From the NCBI GenBank assembly GCA_001899765.1, contig MKWM01000019.1:138538-202537 (forward strand): a stretch of DNA of 64,000 nt, given 5' to 3'. The translations under genes and the position numbers were made by a program. The notes under the pieces were generated by a model. That model was not told the DNA's origin. It worked only from the letters and a program-made list of their open reading frames with translations, and ran no database searches. Position 1 is the first letter of the stretch. Each line of letters opens with the position of its first letter. Shown one piece after another: positions 1 through 8,082 of the stretch. Origin of the DNA: Thiobacillus sp. 63-78 (GTDB lineage: Bacteria; Pseudomonadota; Gammaproteobacteria; Burkholderiales; Thiobacillaceae).

Positions 1-709
1 GGAAGAACACGGTGCGCAAGCCGTCTCCGCTCACCGCCATATGGACGCCGGCCGCCGCGCTGTCGACCAGCACCCTGACGCCGGCCGTCTCGAACTGCGC
101 GCGCGAAATGTCGTTCCAGCGCGAATGCGGCACGTCGAAACGGGTATTCACATCGGCCACCAGCGGATGGCGGCCGTCGGTCACGCGGTGCTCGAACACG
201 CCCCAGATCTTGCGCGGCTGCATGATGCGCGTCTGGCCATGGCGGAACTGCATCACCGCGTGGGTGGCGAGACAGGAACACAGTGTCGAGGTGACATGGT
301 CCCAGGCCCAGTCGATCACCTCGATCAAGGGCTGCCAGAACGGTTCGTCGGCAAGGTTGGAGTGGGTGACGTTGGCGCCGGTGATGATGAGTGCGTCCAG
401 CCCTTTCTCGCGAATCGCGTCGAAGCTTTCGTAAAACTGCGTGATGTGCGCCTGCGCCGCCGCGCCGCGCGGCAGCGTCGGCAGGGTGAAGGGATGCATG
501 TAGAACTGTGCGATCGGGTTCGATTCGCCGACCAGCCGGTAGAACTGCCGCTCGGTCGCTTCCAGCGCCGCGTCCGGCATCATGTTCAGCAGGCCGACAT
601 GCAGCTCGCGGATTTCCTGATTCGCCGCGCGCTCGGTCGACAGTACCGTGATGCCGTCGCGGCGCAGGCGCGCGAAAGTGGGCAGGGCGTTATGCGCGAC
701 CAGCGGCAT
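1..709 (-). CDS. metA: homoserine O-acyltransferase, MetA family (3' end cut by window edge)
   Basis: Reading the minus strand from the ATG at 709 gives about 236 residues of a MetA/HTS-type acyltransferase with no stop before the edge. This cytoplasmic family acylates the hydroxyl of L-homoserine in methionine synthesis. Visible marks are the ITGANV segment and the CLATHA segment that carries the family's nucleophilic cysteine. Whether the acyl donor is succinyl-CoA or acetyl-CoA cannot be read from sequence alone. The start overlaps the last 20 bases of the upstream P-loop ATPase gene, so the two are probably co-translated. The family call is firm; the C-terminus is missing. Confidence 0.85.
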   Translation of the reverse strand, partial: MPLVAHNALPTFARLRRDGITVLSTERAANQEIRELHVGLLNMMPDAALEATERQFYRLVGESNPIAQFYMHPFTLPTLPRGAAAQAHITQFYESFDAIREKGLDALIITGANVTHSNLADEPFWQPLIEVIDWAWDHVTSTLCSCLATHAVMQFRHGQTRIMQPRKIWGVFEHRVTDGRHPLVADVNTRFDVPHSRWNDISRAQFETAGVRVLVDSAAAGVHMAVSGDGLRTVFF

Positions 710-1589
710 TCGTTCCCCCTGAATCCTGATCCCTGACCCCCGACCCCTTTCTTGCGACCGCGCTTTCGACCAGCGCGAGGAAATCGCGCTCGTCGCGTAC
801 CTGCGCCACTTCCTGCGAGGTCACGGTATAGCCGTGCGGTCTGGCGATCGCTTCGTAGCGCGGAATACGGGAATGGAACAGGCGCGGAAACACCCAGCGG
901 GCAAAATCGTCGGGTTCGATCTGCGCCACGAATTCGATGCCCTTTTCCTTCAGATAGACCGGCAGCGCTTCGGCAAGAAAGGGCGGGCGGAAATACAGCG
1001 GTTTGGGATTGGACTGCGCGCGCTGGATCAACGTCTCCTCCTCTTCACGGGTCGTGGTCTGGATATAAAGGATCAGCGTGTGTTCGGCAAGCAGTTCGAC
1101 CACGCCGGGTTCGTCCAGCTCGCACAGGCTGCCGCCGACGTCGTTGACGAAGTGGTGGTAGCCGTAGATTTCCTGGCCTTTGCGGATGAAGCTGGGCACA
1201 TCGCGCATGGCGGCGATTTCGCCGTCGCGATAGGCGGCCTGACGACGCGAAAACTCGTCGAGCGGAAGCCCGTCCCATTCCGGTCCGCCGAGCTTGCCGA
1301 TGAAGGTAAGCACCGGCCCGAGGTCGTGAATCTTGATGTTGTTCTTGATGTCGATCCAGTCGTTGTGCAGCAGGTCGCGCAGGAAAGGCACGCTCATCGC
1401 CTGCTGCTTGATCAGGTCGAGGATGGGTTCATCGAGGTAGCGCGTGCCGATGCGGTAGTCGCCGGAAAAATGGAACCAGCCGTGGCCGCGCAGCATGCTC
1501 GAGATATGCGTCTTGCCGACCCCGGACATGCCGAGCAGGGTGATGCGCTTGGTCGGCCAGGCACGGAAGGAAGCGGGAGTGAAATGCAT
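690..1589 (-). CDS. P-loop ATPase next to metA
   Basis: A 299-residue soluble protein with a Walker A motif near the N-terminus (GMSGVGKTH, about residues 20-28). No transmembrane segment is seen. The middle is rich in charged residues and contains a DxGG segment that may belong to the nucleotide site. The fold suggests a shikimate-kinase or adenylate-kinase-like NTPase, but no specific substrate can be assigned. It overlaps metA by 20 bases, so the ATPase may act on or regulate the same pathway; that is inference from context only. The start ATG at 1589 is the only good candidate before the Walker motif. Confidence 0.65.
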   Translation of the reverse strand: MHFTPASFRAWPTKRITLLGMSGVGKTHISSMLRGHGWFHFSGDYRIGTRYLDEPILDLIKQQAMSVPFLRDLLHNDWIDIKNNIKIHDLGPVLTFIGKLGGPEWDGLPLDEFSRRQAAYRDGEIAAMRDVPSFIRKGQEIYGYHHFVNDVGGSLCELDEPGVVELLAEHTLILYIQTTTREEEETLIQRAQSNPKPLYFRPPFLAEALPVYLKEKGIEFVAQIEPDDFARWVFPRLFHSRIPRYEAIARPHGYTVTSQEVAQVRDERDFLALVESAVARKGSGVRDQDSGGTNAAGRA

Positions 1590-1737
1590 GGGTCGGTTTT
1601 CCTGGGAGTAGCGCGAAGCCTACCGAAAACCCACTCAATAAAAAAGGCTCATCGAACGCCATGTTGCATCCCGCACGCTTATCGTGGCCGCAAAGCACCA
1701 TTCCGGCCACTTGTCCGGGTAGCGGCCCGGCGCACGA

Positions 1738-2496
1738 TCAGGCGCCCGTCAGCTGTCGATAGGCGGCGTCAGCCAGTTTCTCCATGTCCGGATGCGCGAT
1801 CTGTCCGGCCAGCGCATAACCAAAATCACGATCGATCCAGTAGAACACTTCGATGCCATGCTCGGTGACATGGCGGAAAGCCGTCTCGCGGTTCGCCACG
1901 ACGGCGCGCCGAACGTAGAGCGTGACGCGCTGCCCGCCTGCATTCTGGTACATGAATTGCGCCACCGCGCCGGTATCGCCCGCAAGCAGCCGGCCGCCCA
2001 GCAGATGGAAGCCGAGCGCACCAAAATCCGGTGCCTTGAGCGGCGTGCCGACACGTTTGGACAGCCAGCTCACCAGATGCGCGGCATGGGCCGCATCGAC
2101 CTCGACCGGGTGCCGCGCCTCCGGGCTGAATACCGCGTGGGCGATGGCCGCATCGCGGGCAAGATACCGCGGCGCCGGGATGGACTGATCCGTTTTGAGT
2201 CCGATGCCGTAGCCGGTCAGACCGCTGGCCGCCAAGGCCAGGATTGCCGCGATCGCCCGCCACGGCGCACGAAACAGCCGACGGCGTGCCGCGCGGATCA
2301 GATCGATGGGCAGCGGCTCGTTGAGTACGCCGTCGAACGCGGCGTGCAGTGCCTGGTTCTGCATGACCCACGCCCGGACCCGCGCGGCATCCTCCGGATG
2401 CGCGGCCAGCCAGGCCTCGACCTCGATGCGTCGCGCATCGGACAGCGCGCCATCCACATAGGCGTGCAAATCATCCTCTCGCACGGGGTGCGTCAT
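1738..2496 (-). CDS. anti-sigma factor, single-pass membrane protein
   Basis: 252 residues: a cytoplasmic N-terminal domain of about 85 residues, typical of ECF anti-sigma factors (the EDDLHAYVDGALSD type of start), one transmembrane helix at roughly residues 80-100 and a periplasmic C-terminal domain. The family binds and holds its cognate sigma factor at the membrane until a signal releases it. Its start overlaps the stop of the upstream sigma gene by four bases, the usual translational coupling of such pairs. No HxxxCxxC zinc motif is visible, so release by thiol oxidation is unlikely. The signal is unknown. Confidence 0.8.
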   Translation of the reverse strand: MTHPVREDDLHAYVDGALSDARRIEVEAWLAAHPEDAARVRAWVMQNQALHAAFDGVLNEPLPIDLIRAARRRLFRAPWRAIAAILALAASGLTGYGIGLKTDQSIPAPRYLARDAAIAHAVFSPEARHPVEVDAAHAAHLVSWLSKRVGTPLKAPDFGALGFHLLGGRLLAGDTGAVAQFMYQNAGGQRVTLYVRRAVVANRETAFRHVTEHGIEVFYWIDRDFGYALAGQIAHPDMEKLADAAYRQLTGA

Positions 2497-2996
2497 TTCA
2501 CCACCTTCAACTGTACGGCGGGTTCGTCCGCCAGAATCTGTCGCATCCGCTCGCGCGCACGCGCAAGACGCGACATGATCGTGCCGGGCGGCACGCCCAG
2601 CACCTGGGCCGCCTCGGCATAGGAAAACTGTTCCAGTCCCACCAGCAGGATCACTTCCCGCTGACCGTCGGGCAATCGCGCCAGCGCCGCCTGCAGGTCA
2701 CGCGTCGCCAGCGCTTCCAGCTGCCCGCCGCTCACCGGGATGTCCAGCGCCTCGTCGAGCGCGGTGTCCTGCGGGCGGCGGGTTCGCACCTGATTCGCGA
2801 ACAGGTTGTGCATCAGGGTGAACAGCCAGGCGCGCAGGTCGCTGCCGGGCGTCCACAGGTCAAGTTTGACCAGCGCGCGTTCGAGCGTGTCCTGCACCAG
2901 ATCGTCGGCGCGCGTGGCATCGCCCGTCAATGCCCGGGCGTAGCGGCGCAAGCGGGGCAGATGCTCGATCAGATCCGGCTTAGGGTTTAGCCGCAT
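2493..2996 (-). CDS. ECF-family RNA polymerase sigma factor
   Basis: 167 residues with sigma region 2 (DDLVQDTLERAL..., about residues 30-70, followed by WLFTLMHNLF) and region 4 (LARLPDGQREVILL... YAEAAQVLGVPPGTIMSRLARAR, about residues 105-160). Regions 1 and 3 are absent, as in ECF sigmas. It directs polymerase to a small stress or signal regulon. The gene is sandwiched between a secreted COG4315-type protein, whose stop lies 17 bases inside its start, and its anti-sigma factor, so all three are probably one transcript. The regulon target is not visible. Confidence 0.9.
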   Translation of the reverse strand: MRLNPKPDLIEHLPRLRRYARALTGDATRADDLVQDTLERALVKLDLWTPGSDLRAWLFTLMHNLFANQVRTRRPQDTALDEALDIPVSGGQLEALATRDLQAALARLPDGQREVILLVGLEQFSYAEAAQVLGVPPGTIMSRLARARERMRQILADEPAVQLKVVK

Positions 2997-3354
2997 GCCA
3001 GACGTTCTTCATGCCGTCTCCCGTGGCATCGCCCGGCTTCTGGTCCCTGGCCCAGCGATACAACGGCTTGCCCTTGTAGGCCCATTGCCGGCTGCCGTCG
3101 TCGCGGACGACGATACTGTAGTCGCCGTCCGCCTTGTCGCCGGCCATGACCATCAGCGGCGGCCAGTTCGACGCGCACTCGCCGTTGCATGCGCTCTTGC
3201 CGGAGCCGGCGGCATCCTTGTCGAACACATACAGCGTCATGCCTTCGGCGTTGGTCAATACGCCCGATTGAATGGAGACCGGCGCGGCGTTCAGCGTCGT
3301 CCAGGCGACGAGCAGGGCCAGGCCAGCCAGGGAGGGAGTCAATGCAGTGTTCAT
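2980..3354 (-). CDS. secreted COG4315-type repeat protein
   Basis: 124 residues with a Sec signal peptide (about residues 1-23, ending near LNAAP) and two copies of the repeat typical of the COG4315 'secreted repeat' family: a GMTLYVFDKD... CNGECASNWPPL segment and a second SRQWAYKGKPLYRWARDQKPGD segment. Function in the family is not established. The ATG at 3354 has an AAGGA ribosome-binding site eight bases upstream and places the signal peptide correctly; longer upstream reading frame is ignored. It is the first gene of a probable three-gene unit with the ECF sigma and anti-sigma genes. Confidence 0.8.
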   Translation of the reverse strand: MNTALTPSLAGLALLVAWTTLNAAPVSIQSGVLTNAEGMTLYVFDKDAAGSGKSACNGECASNWPPLMVMAGDKADGDYSIVVRDDGSRQWAYKGKPLYRWARDQKPGDATGDGMKNVWHAAKP

Positions 3355-3550
3355 GGGGAAATCCTTTTCTCGAAATGGAGGGATGCAGTCAGCCTGCATG
3401 AACGCAAACACCCGGGGCACCCGATTTATTCCATTGCCGTCAATATTGATCCGGCCCGAGCGGCGTCCGTCTGCTGCCGCCTTGCGACAGAATGCGTCAC
3501 CCCCCGGATTCTCGGCTATACCCAATGGGCATCCCCCGAAAGGAGACCCC

Positions 3551-4117
3551 ATGCTGGACACCCTCAAGCCCGCGGTGATCGCCGCCCTGGCAGATCCGGA
3601 CGTCCGTCGCGCCCTGACGGCAAACCTGCAACAGGCGCTTCGGGAGACGCTCCCGGCCGCCTTGCCCGACGTGGTGAAAGCCGCCGTCCTCGGCACACAA
3701 CAGGCCGCCGACCAGAAACGACATGATCCCTACCGCACCACGATCCATTTTCTGGCCGGCCTCATCGCCTTCTGCCTGGCCGTCATCGCCGGAATTTTCA
3801 ATGCCTTTCCCGATCCGCCGGCCGATACCGGCGACGTCGTCTACCGCATGCTGGGCGGCGTGCTCGCCTGGATCTCGATCGCGGCGCTGGCCGCCACCGT
3901 GTGCATGGCCGTCACCCAGATCCTCAAATACATGCACCGCAAGAATGCCGGCGCACAGGATCCGAACCCGGCCACGCTGGTGCTGCTCATGGGCATTCCG
4001 ACATGTTTCGGCGTCGTGGCTGTCGCCTATTGCGTCCGTGGCGGCATGGCCGTCCTGCACGGCTGGACGGAACTGCCCGGGCTGCTGGATGCGCTCTGCA
4101 CACTGCTTCCTTTCTGA
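3551..4117 (+). CDS. small membrane protein of unknown function
   Basis: 188 residues. The first 60 are soluble and helical, followed by three or four hydrophobic stretches (about residues 63-85, 98-118, 137-160). I do not recognise the family. The start ATG has AGGAG directly upstream with five to six bases spacing. It is transcribed away from the COG4315/sigma unit and converges with the minus-strand membrane coiled-coil gene after a 16-base gap. Confidence 0.6.
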   Translation: MLDTLKPAVIAALADPDVRRALTANLQQALRETLPAALPDVVKAAVLGTQQAADQKRHDPYRTTIHFLAGLIAFCLAVIAGIFNAFPDPPADTGDVVYRMLGGVLAWISIAALAATVCMAVTQILKYMHRKNAGAQDPNPATLVLLMGIPTCFGVVAVAYCVRGGMAVLHGWTELPGLLDALCTLLPF

Positions 4118-4133
4118 GGCACCGGGGTCCGGA

Positions 4134-4625
4134 TCAGACGCTTTTCGTTTCGCCTGCATGGCGTGCCAGCGCGCGGTCGATCTTGTCGTCCATCTCGCCG
4201 ACCAGTGCGGCGAGGCCATTGGCGGCTTCGTTCGTGGATTGCCGCATGGACTGCTCCACCCTGTCCAGGTGAGTGTCGGCCTGTCCGATCGCATCGTGCA
4301 GTCGGGCGAACTCATGCGCGACCTCACTGCGCAACTCGCTCAGGCGCGACGCCTCGGCGCTTTCCGCAAGCTTGCGCTGCGCCTGCAATTCCTGATGATG
4401 CCGGCGCGAATCCATCAGCATGTTCGTGCGCAACGCCAGGGCATAGAGGGCAAACAGCGCCACCAGCGCCAGCGTCACGCCGAGCAGGATCACCCCGAGC
4501 GGTCCCTCGACATGAAAGGCCACGAAGGACAACGGGGTGGGCGCCGCGAGGACCGACCAGTTGGCCAGCGTGAAAACCGCCAGTAGAAACAGCGCCACCA
4601 GGATGACTGCGCCGAGAACATTCAT
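4134..4625 (-). CDS. LapA-like membrane protein with coiled-coil tail
   Basis: 163 residues: two transmembrane helices near the N-terminus (about residues 5-27 and 43-65) followed by a long charged helical tail with heptad-like spacing. The arrangement resembles LapA/DUF1049 lipopolysaccharide-assembly proteins, but the tail is longer. There are two in-frame ATGs, at 4631 and 4625. The GGAGGA ribosome-binding site abuts the first and lies seven bases from the second, so 4625 is chosen. Function is not known; a role in envelope organisation is a guess. Confidence 0.6.
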   Translation of the reverse strand: MNVLGAVILVALFLLAVFTLANWSVLAAPTPLSFVAFHVEGPLGVILLGVTLALVALFALYALALRTNMLMDSRRHHQELQAQRKLAESAEASRLSELRSEVAHEFARLHDAIGQADTHLDRVEQSMRQSTNEAANGLAALVGEMDDKIDRALARHAGETKSV

Positions 4626-4773
4626 TGCCATTCCTCCCATTGTTTGCACGATATGCATCGCCCAGTATAGACACGCGGCCAAGCGGGCTGCCGCGTGGGT
4701 CTTGATCGACCCTGGCGGACCCATCCGCCACTTCTCCGGGGCATAATGGCCCCCCCGACCCCCGCACCCTGTC

Positions 4774-5442
4774 ATGACCGTTTCCCGCCTGCCCGTACTG
4801 TCCCTGCTTGAAACCCGCGTCCTCGGTGTGCTCTGTGAAAAGCAGCACACCGTCCCCGATACGTATCCGCTGTCGCTCAATGCCCTGGTCGCGGGCTGCA
4901 ATCAGAAGACCAGCCGCCACCCCCTCATCGAGACCGGCGAAGCCGAGGTGCAGGCCGCCCTCGACGCGCTCAAGGGTCCTGCCCTGGTCATCGAATCCAG
5001 CGGCGGCCGCGTGACGCGCTACGCCCACAACATGGGCAAGGCCCTGCGCCTGCCCACCCAGTCCATCGCCCTGCTCGCCGTGCTGATGCTGCGTGGCCCG
5101 CAGACCCCGGGCGAGCTGCGTATTCACAGCGAACGCCTGCATCGCTTTGCCGACCTCTCGGCGGTGGAGGCCTTCCTGCAGGAACTGGCCGAACGACCCG
5201 AGGGTCCGCTGGTGGCCGAACTGCCACGCCAGCCCGGCGCGCGCGAAAACCGCTGGGCGCACCTGTTGAGCGGCACCCCGGATATCGAAGCGGCGCCTGC
5301 TCCTGCCGCCGGGCCCGGCGACCCTCCGGGCATGAGTGAAATCGCCGCCATCCAGGCCAACGTGGCGCGACTGGAAGCCGAGATCGACACCTTGAAGGAA
5401 TTGGTGGGTATACTATACGAGGAACTCGGCGTACAGCACTGA
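4774..5442 (+). CDS. YceH family protein (DUF480, UPF0502)
   Basis: 222 residues that match the YceH family along the whole length. The N-terminal half starts with LSLLETRVLGVLCEKQHTVPDTYPLSLNALVAGCNQKTSR, which is highly characteristic, and carries tandem winged-helix domains. The last 35 residues form a short coiled coil (VARLEAEIDTLKELV). The family is widely conserved in Proteobacteria without a settled function; the winged helices suggest DNA binding or a structural role. Confidence 0.9.
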   Translation: MTVSRLPVLSLLETRVLGVLCEKQHTVPDTYPLSLNALVAGCNQKTSRHPLIETGEAEVQAALDALKGPALVIESSGGRVTRYAHNMGKALRLPTQSIALLAVLMLRGPQTPGELRIHSERLHRFADLSAVEAFLQELAERPEGPLVAELPRQPGARENRWAHLLSGTPDIEAAPAPAAGPGDPPGMSEIAAIQANVARLEAEIDTLKELVGILYEELGVQH

Positions 5443-5553
5443 ACACAGCGGCATATCCCCGACTTGGCTCAAGCCGGGTTCGATTCATCGATCGATGAAC
5501 CTCGCTCCCGCCATGGCAGGCGGAAGGCATATCCCATGGAAAGGCACACGACT

Positions 5554-6033
5554 ATGGAACTGACTTCCAGCGCATTCGCCCCGAACACCGACATTCCCAC
5601 CCTGTATACCTGCGAGGGCAGCGATCTGTCGCCTCCGCTGGCGTGGACCGGCGTACCGCCCGGAACCCGCAGCCTGGCACTGATCGTCGACGACCCCGAC
5701 GCGCCCGACCCGGCTGCGCCGAAAATGACCTGGGTACACTGGGTGCTCTACAACCTCCCGCCAGACACTCCCGGACTCACCGCCGACATGGTCACGGAGA
5801 GGCTGCCGGCCGGTACGCGCGAAGGCCTCAACGACTGGCAGCGCACCGGCTACGGCGGCCCCTGCCCCCCCATCGGCCGCCATCGCTACATCCACAAACT
5901 GTATGCCCTCGATGTCCGGTTGCCGGTTCTCTGGACGGCGACCAAGGCCACGCTGGAAGAAGCGATGCAAGGCCATATCCTGGCGCAGTGCGAATTGGTG
6001 GGGTATTACAGAAAGGCCGTCGGGAGTCCGTAG
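5554..6033 (+). CDS. YbhB/YbcL-type phosphatidylethanolamine-binding protein
   Basis: 159 residues of the PEBP/Raf-kinase-inhibitor-like fold. Marks are the YTCEGSDLSPPLAW start, the LALIVDDPDAPD segment and the GPCPPIGRHRYIHKLYALD segment, which together form the anion-binding pocket. Bacterial members bind small anionic or lipid ligands; their role is not settled. Starts at 5536 and 5554 are both possible; 5554 fits the family's MELTS start and has an AAGG eight bases upstream. No signal peptide, so probably cytoplasmic. Confidence 0.85.
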   Translation: MELTSSAFAPNTDIPTLYTCEGSDLSPPLAWTGVPPGTRSLALIVDDPDAPDPAAPKMTWVHWVLYNLPPDTPGLTADMVTERLPAGTREGLNDWQRTGYGGPCPPIGRHRYIHKLYALDVRLPVLWTATKATLEEAMQGHILAQCELVGYYRKAVGSP

Positions 6034-6093
6034 ACCGGCGGCGGGCGGGTGCGGTCGCTGAGCCCGCTGGCAGGATGCCAGGCATGCCGCACA

Positions 6094-6128
6094 CGGACCA
6101 TCCGGCATGAAACAGGCCGGATGGTCCG
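6094..6128. terminator. long perfect hairpin between convergent genes
   Basis: Arms at 6094-6106 and 6116-6128 are perfect 13-base complements around a 9-base loop. It sits between the PEBP gene (ends 6033) and the OmpA-like gene (ends 6141, opposite strand), where a shared terminator is expected. There is no T-run on either side, so intrinsic termination is not proven. Confidence 0.45.
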
Positions 6129-6140
6129 GACAGGTCTTGA

Positions 6141-6806
6141 TCAGCGTGCGGCTTCCGCCACGAAAATCTCGACGCGGCGGTTCTTCGCCCGGCCTTGCGC
6201 CGTGCCGTTGTCGGCGATCGGTTCCTGCGAACCGCGGCCATTGATGATGATACGGTTGGACGCCACCCCGTGGGCCACCAGGTAATCACGCGTCGAAGCG
6301 GCGCGATTGACCGAAAGTGGATTATTGATCGCATCCGTTCCGGTGTTGTCCGTGTGGCCGATGATGGTGACCGTCGTCACCGGATTCTGATTCAGGGTGG
6401 TCGCGAAGCGATCGAGGATCGGGCGCAGATTCGGTTTGATGTCATAGCGACCCGTATCAAAGGAAACGTCGCTCGGAATGTCCAGTTTGAGCCGGTTATC
6501 GTCGGTCTGGCTGACGCTCACACCGGTTCCCTGGGTGGCTTGCTCCATCGCCGCCTTCTGCTCCTCCATGTGCTTCGACCACAGATAGCCGCCCCCCGCC
6601 CCCACCGCCGCGCCGATCGCTGCGCCGGTCGCAGCGCTTCTGCCCTTGTGGCCACCGGCCGTCGCGGCGCCAATGACGGCCCCGGCCACGGCGCCAATGC
6701 CTGCGCCTGTGCCAGTGGTTTTCTGGGTTTCACTCATGTTGGCGCAGCCGGACAGACCACTCAGACCCAACGCGATGGCACCAAGCGTGGCAATGACTTT
6801 TTTCAT
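6141..6806 (-). CDS. OmpA-family lipoprotein with glycine zipper
   Basis: 221 residues. A lipoprotein signal peptide ends at a lipobox (LSGLSGCAN, Cys21), followed by a glycine-zipper segment (about residues 33-75) and a C-terminal OmpA domain (about 105-220) with the peptidoglycan-binding TIIGHTDNTG... NRAASTRDYL pattern. It should anchor the outer membrane to peptidoglycan, like YiaD. The gene stands alone on the minus strand. No unusual feature. Confidence 0.9.
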   Translation of the reverse strand: MKKVIATLGAIALGLSGLSGCANMSETQKTTGTGAGIGAVAGAVIGAATAGGHKGRSAATGAAIGAAVGAGGGYLWSKHMEEQKAAMEQATQGTGVSVSQTDDNRLKLDIPSDVSFDTGRYDIKPNLRPILDRFATTLNQNPVTTVTIIGHTDNTGTDAINNPLSVNRAASTRDYLVAHGVASNRIIINGRGSQEPIADNGTAQGRAKNRRVEIFVAEAAR

Positions 6807-6880
6807 GGGGGGACTCCATTACGATGATCGATCCTCGCATTATATGCAAATGCGCGGCCTGGCTTGCCTCTTTTTGGAAG

Positions 6881-6981
6881 CCCTGAACAAGTTGATCCCG
6901 CTCATGGTTCGACAAGCTCACCACGAACGGAATCAACAACTTGCCGTTCGTCCTGAGCTTGTCGAAGGACTTGTTCAGGGG
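6881..6981. repeat. REP-like inverted repeat element
   Basis: A roughly 100-base element whose two ends are imperfect inverted copies: CCCTGAACAAG... TTCGACAAGCTCA..ACGAACGG on the left, and its complement CCGTTCGT..TGAGCTTGTCGAA... CTTGTTCAGGG on the right. Read in frame, the right arm gives the FVLSLSKD-type string often seen in spurious proteobacterial ORFs, which marks a dispersed intergenic repeat. Only one copy is in the window. Confidence 0.7.
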
Positions 6982-7079
6982 CTCTTTTTCGCCCTCCCGC
7001 GCGCTGCCTGCGATGCCCTGCAAACGGATGGCTGTGGCCGCCAGAACGCTCATTTTGTGTCCGCGTGGCGGTGCGAAAG

Positions 7080-7101
7080 CGCTGGCTTGCGCAAGCCAGC
7101 G
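7080..7101. repeat. 22-base perfect palindrome upstream of patatin gene
   Basis: The half-site CGCTGGCTTGC at 7080-7090 is followed directly by its exact reverse complement. It lies 62 bases before the patatin start. It could be part of a dispersed repeat family or a regulatory site; no T-run makes a terminator less likely. Confidence 0.5.
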
Positions 7102-7163
7102 GCCTCTACCCGGTTCGGCCGCCATCCCCCATAATCCGGCATCCTGAAAGCCTGGTTCCAGCC

Positions 7164-8036
7164 ATGCGCCGTCTCGTCCCGTTGTTGTTCGCCGCTCTGT
7201 TGAGCGCCTGCGCCACGCCGCCCCCGGCGCCGCTCCCACCCGTCGCGATGCCGAAGCCACCGCTCAGGATCGCGCTGGTTCTGGGCGGCGGCGCGGCGCG
7301 CGGCTTTGCCCACATCGGCGTGATCAAGGCGCTGGAAGCCCAGGGCATCGTACCCGGCATGGTGGTGGGCACCAGCGCGGGAGCGGTGGTGGGTGCACTC
7401 TATGCCTCGGGCATGAGTGGATTCGATTTGCAGAAACAGGCCCTGGACATCCAGGAGAACATGGTGACGGACTGGGCGCTGCCCAACCGGGGCGTGTTGA
7501 AGGGCGGCGCACTGCAGGACTTCATCAACCAGCGGGTCGGGAACCTGCCCATCCAGAAGCTGCCGAAACCCCTGGGCGTGGTGGCGACCGACCTGCAAAG
7601 CGGCGAAATGGTGCTCTTCCGCCAGGGGAACACGGGCATGGCGGTCCGTGCATCCAGTGCCGTGCCGGGGGTGTTCCAGCCGGTCGCGATCAACGGCCGG
7701 GATTACATCGACGGCGGCCTCACCTCGCCGGTGCCGGCCCAGGCCGCGCGCGCGATGGGGGCGGATTTCGTCATCGCCGTGGACATCTCCAACGCCAGCC
7801 GTCGCGACAAGCTCACCGGCACGCTGGATGTGCTGCTGCAGACCTTCGCCATCATGGGGCATGCGATCAGCCGCCACGAACTGGCGGATGCGGACATCGT
7901 CATCCGGCCGCAGACGGCGACGGTGAGCAGCACCGATTTCGCGGATCGCAACCTCGCCATCCTGGAGGGCGAGAAGGCCGCCGCCGCCGTCATGGCCGAA
8001 CTCAAGGCCCGGCTCGCCCGGGCCCAGCAGCGCTGA
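7164..8036 (+). CDS. patatin-like phospholipase, RssA type, lipoprotein
   Basis: 290 residues. A lipoprotein signal peptide (LLSACA, Cys15) is followed by a patatin domain with all catalytic marks: the oxyanion loop LGGGAARGFAH (about residues 37-47), the serine elbow GTSAG (about 69-73) and the catalytic aspartate in YIDGGL (about 181-186). The Ser-Asp dyad is complete, so it should be an active lipid acyl hydrolase at the envelope. The ATG at 7164 is chosen because it begins the signal peptide. Its short N-terminal linker is proline-rich. Confidence 0.88.
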   Translation: MRRLVPLLFAALLSACATPPPAPLPPVAMPKPPLRIALVLGGGAARGFAHIGVIKALEAQGIVPGMVVGTSAGAVVGALYASGMSGFDLQKQALDIQENMVTDWALPNRGVLKGGALQDFINQRVGNLPIQKLPKPLGVVATDLQSGEMVLFRQGNTGMAVRASSAVPGVFQPVAINGRDYIDGGLTSPVPAQAARAMGADFVIAVDISNASRRDKLTGTLDVLLQTFAIMGHAISRHELADADIVIRPQTATVSSTDFADRNLAILEGEKAAAAVMAELKARLARAQQR

Positions 8037-8082
8037 AGACGGGCTCCCGCGCGGGCGAGATCCAGTTGCTCAATCATTGAAC

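Larger units (their letters stand above)
6807..7163. other. intergenic region with two repeat-like palindromes
   Basis: 357 bases between the divergent OmpA-like and patatin genes. It should contain both promoters. It holds an inverted-repeat element at 6881-6981 and a 22-base perfect palindrome at 7080-7101, listed separately. I see no convincing gene here; reading frames across it are created by the repeats. Confidence 0.6.

Noticed and set aside
41-736. Long plus-strand reading frame opposite metA
   Set aside because: It lies entirely opposite the clear MetA-family gene and has no recognisable domain; GC-rich antisense frames are expected.
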